Origin: Hirundichthys speculiger
Lineage: Eukaryota; Chordata; Actinopteri; Beloniformes; Exocoetidae
Direction of reading: 5' to 3'
DNA: 64,000 nt
NCBI GenBank assembly: GCA_018398805.1
Contig: JAGFBZ010002560.1
Span: 186,001-250,000, forward strand
Shown here: positions 45,655 through 56,883 of the stretch, one piece after another
How the letters are laid out: every line of letters starts with the position of its first letter
Numbering within the stretch: position 1 is the stretch's first letter
Notes under the pieces: generated by a model
The model's input: only the letters and a program-made list of their open reading frames with translations
Told to the model about the DNA's origin: nothing
Database searches by the model: none
Made by a program: the position numbers and the translations under genes

Positions 45655-45745
45655 GTGCTTCAGTAATTAAGATCGAGGGCTTCCATTCGGGGATAATCTA
45701 TCAATTACCTTTTAATCTCATTAAAGGTTGTCCACATTCATTTTT
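45655..45745. promoter_or_regulatory. candidate conserved non-coding block
   Basis: The block has CAGTAATTAAGATC, GGGATAATCTATCAATTACC and TTTTAATCTCATTAAAGG close together: several homeodomain-type sites (TAATTA, TAATC) in repeat-free sequence. The call rests on motif clustering alone. Confidence 0.25.
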
Positions 45746-48322
45746 TTTTCTTTGTATACAGAACAAAAATAAAGACCAGCGTTTCCATGGTGGAACAGCC
45801 CTTTACTGGTGTCTCAAATGCAACAGCTGCTGCAGGACAAACATCTGGAGTCTCTTCGGCATAAATGAAAGAACTGGGATTTCAGACGGTTTTCTGTTCA
45901 CTTGAAGGCGGCGAGAGAATATTGAAGCAGATATTTAATAATAAACCGAGTCTGGAGGACTGTTTTGTGTGAAAGTCAGCTCCAGACAGTGAACAGGTTT
46001 GGATTAGCGACGACCGTGACTCTCTGAGCCTCAAACTTTCATGTGACTCTCAGTTAAATGCTTGGAATTTAAAAAATGTTTAATTTCAACTTGCGTATCT
46101 CTTCACAGTTGACCTTAAAACTTCTAAAGCCACCAGAAACAGACAGTTTCCAGCCGGGCACATAACTGATGATATGGTAGTTAGATTACATCTTGAGTTA
46201 CATCCTGAAGAGGTGGAGCTTTGAGTGACATCACAGCGGTGATGTCACTCATTTGCAGGAAGTCTGTAATTTTGGCGCACAGCTCTGTTTTCTGGGTATT
46301 TTTTTAAACTTATTTTGACCAAATCATGTCACAGAGGTCTCAGTAAATTCAACTTATGAAAAGAGGGCATAATATATCTGCGTTTAGATTGCAAGTGGCA
46401 GTCTGAGCAAGCGCTCATCAAGCTCCAGCTGAGATCTTAAATAATTTACTCTCTTAGTGGCGGTTTAAGATTTGTCTAAGAGAAAAAGGTCACGCATTCT
46501 TGAATCAGTTGGGTGGAATGAATCTGATCAAACGCTTTAAGTGGAGCGTTGATCCAGATCTCCAGGCTTACCTGCGCTTGAGGCCCGCCGCCTGAATCCC
46601 CCCCATCTCCACCCCCAGTTGGGGGAACAGCAGGATCCATTGTTGGGGGATTAGCGGGTGAGGTTTTGGGCTATTTGTTCCATTTCCTCCTCAGCAGAGG
46701 TGAGGCACGGGGGGGTAAATACGTTGGCGACCGGCCAGCTGTGATGCTAAAACACCCGGTGGTTTGCAGGTTTGTAAGGATCGACCCGTTGCTTGTCTGG
46801 GAATCTCATTTAGGTTTAACCAGCGGGTCTAAGATGAGAGGTGGGTCTGAGAAGTGAACTATCACGGTTCAAAGTATCCTGGGCTTCATTAAGAAAACGA
46901 AAGCTTTTTACTAATTGAACGTCGCTGCGTCTTTGTGCAGGAGGACCCTTTGCTCCTCGGGGCCCAGACAAAGCCGGCTGACATATGCTGCAGCTTAATA
47001 AGCACCGGGAAGTAATTCGTGGACGTGACGTCATGCTTTGCTTACAAGTGACAAAGGCGATGGATTAAACGCACACGTAACATTTGTTCGATGATTTCTG
47101 AACAGTCTCTGCGTTTACGTCTTCGTCCAAGGACAAGGTCAATGTCACATGTGTGTGTGCGTGTGCATCTGTGTGTGTGTTTCTGCCTCAAAGCTGATGA
47201 AGCCGAGTGATTCAGAGCCAAATAATTACATTTGTGGAGGAGCTCGTCTCCACAATGTCTCTTCCCATCTCTTTCCTCTGTCTGATTTTCCTTCCCTGTC
47301 GCCCTCCAAGACAGTACCCCCCCCCAGCTTCAACCAGTGACCCCCCTGAAAAGCTCTGGCCTGCGTCCCGTCCTGGCCGACACACATACAGTCGAGCAGT
47401 AACACATATTTTCAGGCAAAGCGGCGACACATAAAGATTCTCGGCGGCGTGATACCGGCATTGACTGAAGGAGTGCAGGGTCACGGATTACATTCTCCTT
47501 ACATCAGGTCCTGAATATTAATGCGAGGGGGACAGATAGGCAGCCACGGCAATCCCTTTAAGGCCATACCCCACTGGTTCGGCGCCTGCGGTTAATTTAT
47601 GCCAATCCATGCACCCCATTTTATTCTAATTTTGTTTTTCCAAGCCGAACCGATGCGTGCAGACTGATCTGGAGGTTTCAATCTGTGCATCACTTTCTGC
47701 TCGTGTCCCCCCATTTTATTTACTGATATTTTGAAGAAAATTCTGCTCTAAAATCCCAGTTTGCCATCTTCTGTTGATGCAATCAACAGAAGATGATCTG
47801 TTGTAGAGTTTGCTTCACCTGCCCGTAGGAGGGCAGCAGATAAACATCCTCTACATATATGGTATATGGTATGTGGCATGAATCTGAACTCTTCCGTGAC
47901 GTTGATTAAATGTGCTCCCCTCCGCGAAAGTCACGGATGGCTTTCAGACGGCCGCTACGGATGTCATTGATGAAGACGTCCATTGTGACACAAAATAACG
48001 TTTAGTCATTCAAAAGTCGCCGCCTGCATGGACGTGCGACACGCACAGCGTGAGCCTAATCGGGCCCGATAAGAGACGGCGCCGCTCTCCTTTTGGCGCT
48101 CTTCGGCTTGTCTTAAGCACTGCTGCCTCACCTCTGACCCCTGCCCCCCTCCTCCTCCTCCTCCTCCTCCTCCTCCTCGGCCCTCTTCGTCAACCAAATC
48201 CTTTAATCCCGGCTGCTCTGTGACCCCTCCCTTTATTCTGACGTCGGGGTACATGTCTGCTCTCCTGCCCCGTAAAATCAGATGGTCAGCACTGCCAACC
48301 TCTCCTTCTGGGAAGAAAAAGA

Positions 48323-48325
<3 letters not shown>

Positions 48326-48400
<75 letters not shown>
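48326..48400 (+). repeat. (GA)n microsatellite
   Basis: About 75 bp of nearly uninterrupted GA/AG dinucleotides. Open frames through it are artefacts. Confidence 0.95.
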
Positions 48401-48402
<2 letters not shown>

Positions 48403-48659
48403 CCTGACTGAGTTAAACAGGCTGCAGTTTCTTGTTCCTTTCAAATAACTAACTGTAATCTGATTTGTTTTTTTTTTTTAAGTGTCTTTAAAAGTGCACA
48501 TACCTCTGACACAAGTGCTCTAATATCATATTACTGACAGAACGTTCACGCTGCTGCACTTTATGTGCTTAATATCACGTACAGAGTTGTTATGAATCAG
48601 TATCGCTAACAGCGGCAGGAACCAGCAAGTCTGACATTTGGAAAGGTTCATTAGACATT

Positions 48660-49140
48660 TTGTTGTATTTTTACAGTAGTTTACTGGCGACACTATTGCC
48701 AGTAAGTTACTGTAATTACCACCTTACAGTATTAATCCTGTAATAATGTTTTACAGTATATCATCTTTACTGTAATAATGTTTTACAGTAAATCATCTTT
48801 ACTGGCTAAAACCAAATAAATAAGAGAATTAAAAGATATAAGTGCAAAGACATGATAAAAATAACTAAAATTATACAATAAATAAGCTAAAATTTACTAT
48901 ACTAAAAGACTAAAACTAAAAGTTAGACATATAAATTTACCATCACAAAGGCCTACAGTAGCATTACTGTAAATGTCAACAGTAATTTACCACAATTTCA
49001 AAAAATACAGCAAGTTACTGTAAATAAAGGCACTTTGCCCATAATACTATGCAAATTACAGTAACTTGTAATCATATTTTGTGGTAGGTTTACTGGGCAT
49101 TTTGTGGTATTTTACTGTAAAAATTACAGCAAAGGCAAAC
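48660..49140. mobile_element. probable DNA-transposon-like repeat rich in ACTGTAA
   Basis: At least ten copies of TTACAGTA / TACTGTAA in both orientations occur in 480 bp. Two 32-bp tandem units (48739-48770 and 48771-48802) sit near the left. Both ends contain CATTTTGT(T/G)GTAT next to such motifs. The layout is that of a non-autonomous transposon with many transposase-binding subterminal repeats. Class and exact ends are uncertain. Confidence 0.45.
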
Positions 49141-49199
49141 AGTGTGGTGGACACACATCTGTATTTCTTCCTTCAGCATTGCAACTGGAAGGCGTCCAC

Positions 49200-49540
49200 T
49201 CAGGTGTGAAGCCGTTCCCGGGTATGATTTCCACTGGTGCCGCTAACTGTGACCACTGAACCAGTAAAAAAGATATTGGAGTGTAAGTCTTTGTTTATTT
49301 TGAGTAGAAAAAAAATGGAATGAGATGATCCTTTTTTTTCACGGTCACTGAAAAGAGATGAGGGAGTAATAGTGGATAAACATCTGGTTGATGTTCTGTG
49401 GAACTCTATCAGCCCACAAGAAACAACAGACTCATATCTGAACTGGTTCATCTTAAGTTCAAAAAAAAAAAAAAACACAATAAGTTTGATATCCGTAAAT
49501 GATAGCTGTGCGTTTCTGCAGAAAAAGACGTGCTCACCTG
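49200..49540. other. upstream flank of promoter
   Basis: AT-rich with A-runs (about 49460-49474). No gene feature is supported. Confidence 0.5.
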
Positions 49541-50011
49541 CCAGGCGTGACGTCATCCTCTCACCTGGAGGCCCACGCAGAGTCTCGCGGAGGGCGGGGC
49601 GCGCGAGGCGCTTCCACTGCGCGCTGGGTCTCTCTCCACACAGCTCATCCTCGGCTCGAGCCGGCCGCAGCGCTCCGTGTCACCGACAGATTATTGCTCC
49701 ACACGAGCGACGCGGGGCAGATATCAGGGCACGAAAGGGGCCACGGGAGATTTTTTTTTCCTCCCCGAATCCACCACAGTAATTTAAAAAACTAAAGTAC
49801 GGAGGGGAGTCGGTTCCCAGCAGCGGGACAAGCGGAGCGGCACCAGGGCGCAGAGCGGAGCAGCAGCGAGGCTCCGCGGCTCAGGAAGCCTCGGACTCCG
49901 GACATTATTCCTGCCACACAGGACTGCACTTTGGATTACTTTTGTGCGCACTTCGTGAGTGAATCCAGAAAAAAAATATCACCACAACATCCGGTTTTCC
50001 TGTTTCTCAGC
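49541..50011 (+). promoter_or_regulatory. CpG-island promoter and leader of the signal-peptide gene
   Basis: CpG density rises sharply from about 49540 and stays high to about 50410. A full cAMP-response element TGACGTCA (49548-49555) and a GC box GGGCGGGGC (49592-49600) lie at the upstream edge. No convincing TATA box is present, which fits a dispersed CpG-island start. The transcription start is not determinable here. The GC-rich, GCGGAG-repetitive stretch at about 49800-49880 is probably transcribed leader. CREB/ATF and Sp factors are the expected inputs, inferred from motifs only. Confidence 0.6.
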
Positions 50012-50247
50012 ATGACACGTCGCTTTAGGGGATAATAATGTTTCCCTGAGCGGATGCGGACACTTCTGCGCGCTTTGTGCGGAGGGAGACGGTAACCTGT
50101 AGCAGAATAACAAACAGGACGCATTTATTTCATCTGGAAAAGAACCCCCTGAACCCTTTTCATCCCTGATCTGGACCGAGCCCCGGGTCATTTCAAACTC
50201 AGATCAGCCTGCGAACCCGGATCGGGACCAGGATGCGTCGCAGCTGA
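50012..50247 (+). promoter_or_regulatory. four upstream ORFs in the 5' leader
   Basis: Every ATG that I find between about 49800 and the main start opens a very short frame that closes before it: 50012-50035 (7 codons), 50038-50049 (3 codons), 50054-50095 (13 codons) and 50233-50247 (4 codons). The first three are packed within 84 bases. Such leaders usually lower basal translation and allow stress-dependent reinitiation. That consequence is general knowledge; its operation here is inference and assumes that all four lie in the mature leader. Confidence 0.5.
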
Positions 50248-50317
50248 GAAGCGCGAGCGCGCGACCGGGCTGTTTATTCCGCATCTCCGGTGATCACCGG
50301 ACGGCAGCCGGAACAGG

Positions 50318-50408
50318 ATGACGGCGGGCGTCGTGATGCTGATCTTCCTCCCGGTGTGCTGCCTTCTCTCCGGCGGCTCCCAGGCGGCTTCTCTGAGCGG
50401 ACTTGGAG
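50318..50408 (+). CDS. first coding exon: signal peptide of an unidentified secreted or membrane protein
   Basis: Thirty codons plus one base. The product begins MTAGVVMLIF and continues LPVCCLLSGGSQA, then ASLSGLG. It has a hydrophobic core at residues 5-17, small residues before a likely cleavage after SQA (residue 23), and a mature part that starts at Ala24. The ATG has A at -3 and is the first ATG after the upstream ORFs. The exon ends GAG|GTGAGT, a perfect donor, in phase 1. Phase-1 junctions after signal peptides are usual in modular extracellular proteins such as receptors, adhesion molecules and receptor-type phosphatases. The next exon is beyond the window, so the first intron exceeds 13.5 kb. 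I cannot name the gene. The CpG island, leader and donor together make the exon call strong, though its protein family stays open. Confidence 0.8.
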
Positions 50409-53400
50409 GTGAGTAGGCTTCAAACGGCGAGGTGGTTGAAAACAACCGGGGCAAGCTTTCTTATAAGCCCTCTTGATCTTTACAAACATATTTAGATGTT
50501 TTTTGCAGGATACTTTTTTTTTTAAAAAAAAAAAAGCGCTTTATAAGCGCTCGCTATTCCTCCAAGTAAAAGGGCGCACGCATGAGAATGGAGCAGCACC
50601 TGCAACTTTAGAGGAGTTTGCGTGGACTCTCGTGTGATTTAATCACACACTGATGTAAAATGAGTCTCTCGAGGATGTGCAGGGTGATCTCTGCCAGTGC
50701 TGAGCGCAGTTTTACCCCAAGTTGAGTTCGCATTCAGGGTCCAGCCGCTGCTCCGCTCCTGTTTTACGCGCTGAACGCGCGGAGCCAAACGGCTTCAGCC
50801 TTCAGCCCTTTTTGGTTTGAAATGAAATGAAATAAAAAATGAAAAAGATGAATGTCGAAGCAGGCAGGTGCCAGGGCTGCTCTTCTCAAACCTGTCAACA
50901 AGTGCACGGGCTGGGCAGCAACGCGGGGCCCCGCCGGGTAGAGGAGGGCAACGTGGATATTTAAAGGGACAGTTCTGTCACGTGCGTTTTACAGAATGAA
51001 CGGACAGATGCATGTAGGGAATTTGTCTTTTCATTTGGCCCCCTCTGAAGATGGCAAAGGTCAGGATCAGCACATCTGTAAGCTGGTTTCAGCATCTCTC
51101 TGGGATTCAGAGTACCAGAGGAGGATGCGGTGGTTCTGCCCATCCTTGTTCTCATCTTAATCTTACCATCTTGTAGTTTTGAGAAAATAACAGGCAAAGT
51201 TAAACGGTGATGTTGGATGAGAAAAAGCCCAGTGTCTCTTTATGGCTCTAAGTCAGCTCTCTAACAATGTCCTTCTTTGTGCTGTGACTGTCAGGGTCAG
51301 CTGAAGACTCTCCCTGCTTTCTCTCTGAGAAGGGAGTGACAGATGAAAATAGAAAAGAAAAAAAGAAAATTAGAGGAGACTTCCATCGCAGAAGAAATAA
51401 AGTCACCCAGAGTTGTTTTCCGAACCTTTGGAGACATACAGTTTCTGTATGTTTGCCCTTTTTCTTGGTTAAGTGCTTTGCAAACAATAACTCTATTTGT
51501 CCCTTTTATTGTTTCCGTTCTTCCAAATGCATTTGATCCAGAATGATTTGCTCTTTCTCTCTCCACCACGTGACGGTGTTTACACCCATATGCAGCGAGG
51601 AGGAAACGATTTAGATGTTGCGTCACAAGTCTGGACTCGGGTCACCTGACCATATTAATGGGCTTTACTTCACCCGCCTCACCCTGGAGCTGACTTTGTT
51701 GTGCTTTAACTCTTACTCTCCCGCCATCCGTGACTGACCCTCTTTCCGGGGAAACTTGCTTGTTCGTTGTTTTCAGCTTTGTTTGCTTCGTTTAGCTCCC
51801 TGTCTGAATCGTTACGCAACTGATTCATGCAGCACCATGCTGGATTCAGAACAAGTACAGTTTGAGCGGTTTTCAGCAAACGGCTATCAAACGAAAGAGA
51901 GAGAGAGAGAGGAGTTCCACAATTTTAGTTATTCATGGATTTTTTTCAGAAATATATAATATAATTAAAAAAAAAAAATTTTTAAATCGCGGAAACATCA
52001 CAGGATGTTGTGCGCGTTCTCTCACAGTGAAGAAATGCTGTGAGCCAGCCTGGCCCCTTTAAGAAGGTGGCCTTATGGGTAATGGTGTGGCCTTATGGGT
52101 AATGTAGTGTGTGTGAGAGCATAAACAGCAGTCCAGCGTGTATAGATTTACATTGTCTGTTAACCGACAGGAGCCCAACAATACAACCTGTGTGATGTTA
52201 CAAGTTCCTGCAGCGCCAGGAACTCTTTTGTTGTTGTTAGCGTGTTAGCCGCTAATTCCGAGCCAAAAATAGCACGATACCAGTGGTTTGTTTACTACGG
52301 TTCAGAGACCAGAGGCTGTGAAGGTAACAGAAAGACCACAGTTGAGCCTTTGTCTTGTTTTGCTGCAGTACCTCGCTACTTTTTTGGGGTTTTTAAATAT
52401 ATTTTAAACACATTATTTAGGCTCCGGCTCCAGTTTGCGGGGGAGCTCTAGTCCTCATTAACCACAAAAAATAAGGGATCACTGTATATCCCCAACAGAC
52501 CAATGTCATATCTCACCGTTTAAATACATGCAGCTTATTTTTTCTGCGTTGAGGCAATAACAGATGAGGAAATACACAAGCAACTCGTGCTTTGTTTCAT
52601 GCGTCGTACGCATCAGAGATTGCGTGCCAGGTACAAACACAAATCCTGCTCTCAGCGGTGTCGGCAGGGAGCGTCCTCGTGAGGGCTCACGTCCCTGTGC
52701 GTGCTTCTGTGTTTGCTTCACTGTTATGATGACTGAAACAATCCTCTGACTTAAGACGGGGTTGTTTTTACACGCAGCCGGTCAGGTGATGTGTGTGCGC
52801 TGAGCTTAGCTAGAACAGCATCTGATCTCCACGCCGTTCAGAGTCTAGTGATGTCGTGACTTTTCACCTGGGGCCATCGGATGCTGCAGCTGTTCGAGAC
52901 TGCGGTCCACGCTCACGGCGGTCCTCTGGCGCGCCCCCGTGTGTCACCTGCGCGTCTTGCATCGGAGAGAGACGTCGTCTTCTGTTTGCCTCGCTGCATT
53001 TGCGACACACATGTTGCTGTTTTGCTCATAACCTGCAGTCTTAATCCCTGTTCTTGTGGTTTATTACCGCTGCTGCTGTGGAAATGCACCAGTAGGCCGG
53101 GAGGAATCGTGAAACTGCACGCAGCCAGGGATGCACCACAAGTGTTGACTTCCAGTTAAGAGATGAGCCCGTGTGTCGGTAAACGCCCTCATTTGGTTCA
53201 CATATGGAGCTGTTAGATTAACGTGCATGTGAGCGGACCACAGCCAGCTCCACTGGTTTAGCACCCGGTTTAATACCTCTCACATGAAACTTGTTAGGGA
53301 GTCGCCACAAAAAGGGGGAGGGGGGGATGTCTGCTACCCACCCGTGGAGCCGCTGGGGATCAGGGTCCCTTTACAGTCCGGGACAGACAGAGGAGCTGTG

Positions 53401-53812
53401 CCTTTCACAGTCTGGTTATTCCCAAACCCCGCAGGTTTTATAAGCCTCGCGTCGCTCTGGAGGCCACCCAGTGTCCGGCGGTTTCTGCCACCTGCGTGGC
53501 CGACCAAAACTATACTTAATCTCTGTTTGCAGTCAACAGAAGCTCACCAGAATCTCCGTTCAAACATTTTCAACACTCCAGTAGCCTGAAACAATAACGG
53601 AGGATTTATTTTCATTTCTGTGCCAACGTTTGCAGTTGGGAGTTAGAGACCTGCAGCCGGTGTGTGTTGGGGTGGGAGGAGTCTCTGCACTCTCGTTAAC
53701 TTCTTGTGAATTTTCGCTGAAAGAGCTGTAAAACTTGTGCTTCTTGCTTAATGTAATTGGAAGGAAAACGAGGAAGCACCGAGCTCTGGCTGTCGGTGTG
53801 AAGCAGTCGTTG
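50409..53812 (+). other. first intron, proximal part
   Basis: It starts at the donor GTGAGT. A T-run/A-run pair is followed by AGCGCTT TAT AAGCGCT at about 50533-50550. An 18-bp direct duplication (GTGGCCTTATGGGTAATG) lies at 52067-52084 and 52087-52104. The sequence ATAAGGGATCACTGTA near 52470 suggests a further transposon remnant at about 52060-52490 with unclear ends. No second exon was recognised. Confidence 0.5.
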
Positions 53813-54917
53813 TAGGGATGCTTGAAGCTGTTTTTAAAACCAATACCTATAACCAATAACTTTCAGCTCCTAAAGGCCAATACTGATAACCAATAACACA
53901 CACATATACCTAAGATCATTACATCAATGCTATGAACTAAATCAAACATAGTTTGGACTCTTTAAATAAAAAAATATTTATTTTTTCCATTGAAAAACTA
54001 TTGGCAAGCCTCTCAAACATTTTCGTAAAGCTATCAAACAAACCTATTTGATATCTCACATCAACATAAATAGGTTCATTACTGACTGATATAAAAAAAA
54101 AAATAAAGGGTCCTTGAACTGATGGAAATACATGCATCAGAATTACAAACTCAAAAGAATTAACATTTAAAGGATTTTGACTTGTGGTTCCATTTAAATT
54201 AATACCTTTAATTAAAGTAAATGAGGTTCAGTGATTTTTTTGTTTTTTTTTTATCATGGAAGCTTTAGATGAGAGAGATGAGGGAGAGGAGAGGGGAGGG
54301 GAGACTGCAGCTGGCTTGCGCATGTTAGCATTAGCTCGCGTTAGCGCGATTTCAAAACTCCATGGAAGCGATTGTTATGTTGTAGGTGGCTGATCAGGTT
54401 TTACGTATTAAAGCTTGTGTTTCCCTCCTTGTAGAATTCACTTGGAGGATTCGTCACAAATAACCACCAAACTATCTTCTTCTGAAACTTTAACGAAGTC
54501 CCATGTCATCGCCGCCATGTTTGTTGTGATCTGTGCTGCATGCTGTATTCAAGGTGTAACGTAAATTCCCCCTTTCCCTCATTTGCTAGTCGTTCTTTCA
54601 GCCTTTTCTATGTTTTTTCTTTTTTATGTGTAACATGAGGGGAAATACTAAGAATATCGATTAAAGTTAGCTACTAATAAAATTATGACAAGTTGTTTTC
54701 TGGCATGAGGGGGTATTCTTGATTTTCCCGATTGAGAAATCGTTTTTCTGATTATGCCAACGTTACATGAACATAACATTCGCTGCCGGTCATTTAAGAC
54801 TCAGAGGGAGCGAGGCGCTGCTGTGTTGACAAAAATATATATGTTATCGGGGCTATTTGTCGTGATATCGGACTTATTGGAATGACGTACATAATTTCCT
54901 GTTATCGTGCACCCCTA
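53813..54917. mobile_element. hAT-like element (about 1.1 kb)
   Basis: The left end TAGGGATGCTTGAAGC and the right end GTGCACCCCTA are short inverted repeats. Both are followed by related motifs: AACCAATACC and CCAATAACTTTC on the left, GATATCGGACTTATTGG on the right. Flanks AGTCGTTG and AGCCAGTA match poorly, so the duplication has decayed or the edges are off by a base or two. No transposase is encoded. Confidence 0.55.
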
Positions 54918-56426
54918 AGCCAGTAGCGTCACGTCGAAACGCTGCTCAGCTGGACTTCCTCGTCCTTCATCCTCACTGAAAGTTGGCAGATAGTTGGGTG
55001 AAAAACGATGAACCAACTCGTCGTATTTGTATCAGTACAGCAGTCATGTGTCCGTGTTGAAACATGACACGACCTTCGTGCATTTGAGATGCCGCGCCGC
55101 ATAGAGACATGTACACTGTCATTAAATCAAGCATTTATTGTTTGGAGGGGATGGACCGGCTCATGATGCTCATAATTGCTGTTATTACGGCGCTTCCATA
55201 TAGGAGAAACGTCAGGGGATGAGAGTGGAACCGCTAAACTATCTGAAATGGGCCTTTTTGTCTCTGAGAATACATGTGGACTGCAGCAGATTATGTGTTT
55301 CGGTCGAGGCTGCATTGTTGTCTCCCTCCTGAGAATATAACTTCTTATACACACAGACTGAAGAACTGCTTCCTCCTTCTCATTCCTGCATCCCACTGTT
55401 TCCTCTGTCATTCACTTTTCCGGCCCATCAGCCCTTTCTTTAACTCGAACTGTAGCTTCCGGGGTGTGGTGGAGCTGAGTGGTACCATGGGAATACAGAA
55501 AGGCATCAGCGATGCTTTTAGCGCCTCTTTCAGCTTCGACTGATAAGCTTTCACACTGACCAGAGCTTTTAAAACCTACCTTCCTGTCCGTACATCTGCT
55601 TTGCTTTATCAGAAATACCTAAAGTGGTTTCCTGCAGGGAACCCCCCTCTCTTTTTCACTTATTCTTCTGCTGTCTCTCAAAACCCTCCTTTAATCTTCT
55701 CTAAAAGAAATTAAGCCGAGGCTCAGTAAAGCCTTTAACAAAGCAAAGGCAACAAGCAGGTACGAGCAGGTTTTACTCGGCGGAAACTGCTGCTGTGCAG
55801 TCTGACTTGCTAACTACGTGAAAATCCTGAAATGAGTTGTTTCAGGTCGGACAACCTGTGAGGGGAATGTTGACCCAGAAAAGAGGAATGAATGAAAAGC
55901 AGGATGGGAGGAGCAAACTCTCGGATGTTGCAGGCCACCTACGTGAAAATGCCGCTTCACTTCTTGGGCTCGTCAGCAGAAGTTCATCTGCTTCCCATAC
56001 GCCGTGAATCATAATGATCTCTCTGTGGAAGCCCAGACGCCGCCTCTGATGCGTAGAGCCGCACGAGCGGGCGCACACGCGCGTCGTTGTTCCTGCACGC
56101 CCTCGTGCTGTTTGTCAATGGTCGGCCCACACAGGCGCTTCTGTGACTGGACTCTGTCAGGGTATCGAGTCGGATGTCAAAGGCCCCACACACTCTGTCT
56201 GGGAGCCGACAGAAGTAGATTCACTCTGCCGGACTGAGAGGATTCCTCCCACTCACTGAGTTTGACCTCAGACTGGAAGCACGTGAAGGTCATCGACGCC
56301 GTAGGTGGTTCCATGGGAGTCAAAACCATCCGGCATTCATTCGTCCCACCTGCCTTGTTCCCACTTCCCAGTTTTTAAAGATCACGTACAGTACGCTGCA
56401 TCAAATTTGGCTTTGCGTCAGTATTT
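54918..56426. other. first intron, no gene seen
   Basis: Unique-looking sequence without a recognised exon or repeat. Open frames at 55127-55411 and 55842-56237 have no domains. Confidence 0.5.
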
Positions 56427-56577
56427 ATTTATTGTTTATTGTTAGTGTTTTTGCACATTTAAGTAACCATTACAACATACTGACAATATCAATATTAGGA
56501 GCTGAAAATTCGATATTATATTGGGCGGCCGAAAATCACGATATATTGCCAAATCGATTTTTTTTTTTCACACCCCT
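56427..56577. mobile_element. truncated copy of the 44-kb hAT MITE
   Basis: TTTATTGTTTATTGTTAGTG, AAGTAACCATTACAACATAC and TATTGGGCGGCCGAAAATC, then the end CACACCCCTA, match the right 150 bp of 44008-44400 almost base for base. The left half is absent. There is no left duplication partner. Confidence 0.75.
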
Positions 56578-56875
56578 ACGTCACATGATGTCACGTTTCA
56601 ATAAAACCGCTCATGCTTCCAGCCTCTTGAAGGTGCTTGTTGCACTGACGGCTCGCTATCGATGCAGTTCCAGATTAGTGGAAGAGATCTCCAAGTCCAT
56701 GACAGACTTCCAGCAACTTGGCAGTCTGAGACGAGGAGCAGTGGACGATGTTTCTTCTCAGCAGGTGAGCTTGGCTGATAATCATCTTTAGCGCGCTCTG
56801 ATTCCCAAGGACTTCCTGAGCGCTGCATGATTTCTGCAGTCGCATGAGATTATAACATCTCACACTTCATCTTGG
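56578..56875. other. short intronic interval between two elements
   Basis: No feature recognised. Confidence 0.5.
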
Positions 56876-56883
56876 CTACGAAT

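Larger units (their letters stand above)
44409..48659. other. gene-free stretch with microsatellites and two perfect hairpins
   Basis: A (CA)n tract lies at about 44829-44848, poly-T at about 45361-45380, (CCT)n at about 48147-48178 and (GA)n at about 48326-48400. Perfect inverted repeats lie at 46223-46250 and 47765-47795. A full CRE, TGACGTCA, lies at 47026-47033. No exon was recognised. Confidence 0.55.

Noticed and set aside
47149..47340. CVCVCICVCVSAS-type frame
   Set aside because: Reads a TG-rich tract.
49372..49782. 136-codon plus-strand frame crossing the CpG island
   Set aside because: Lies in the promoter/leader region, Arg/Ala/Ser-rich as expected from GC-rich DNA, and ends before the leader. 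The signal-peptide ATG at 50318 is better supported.
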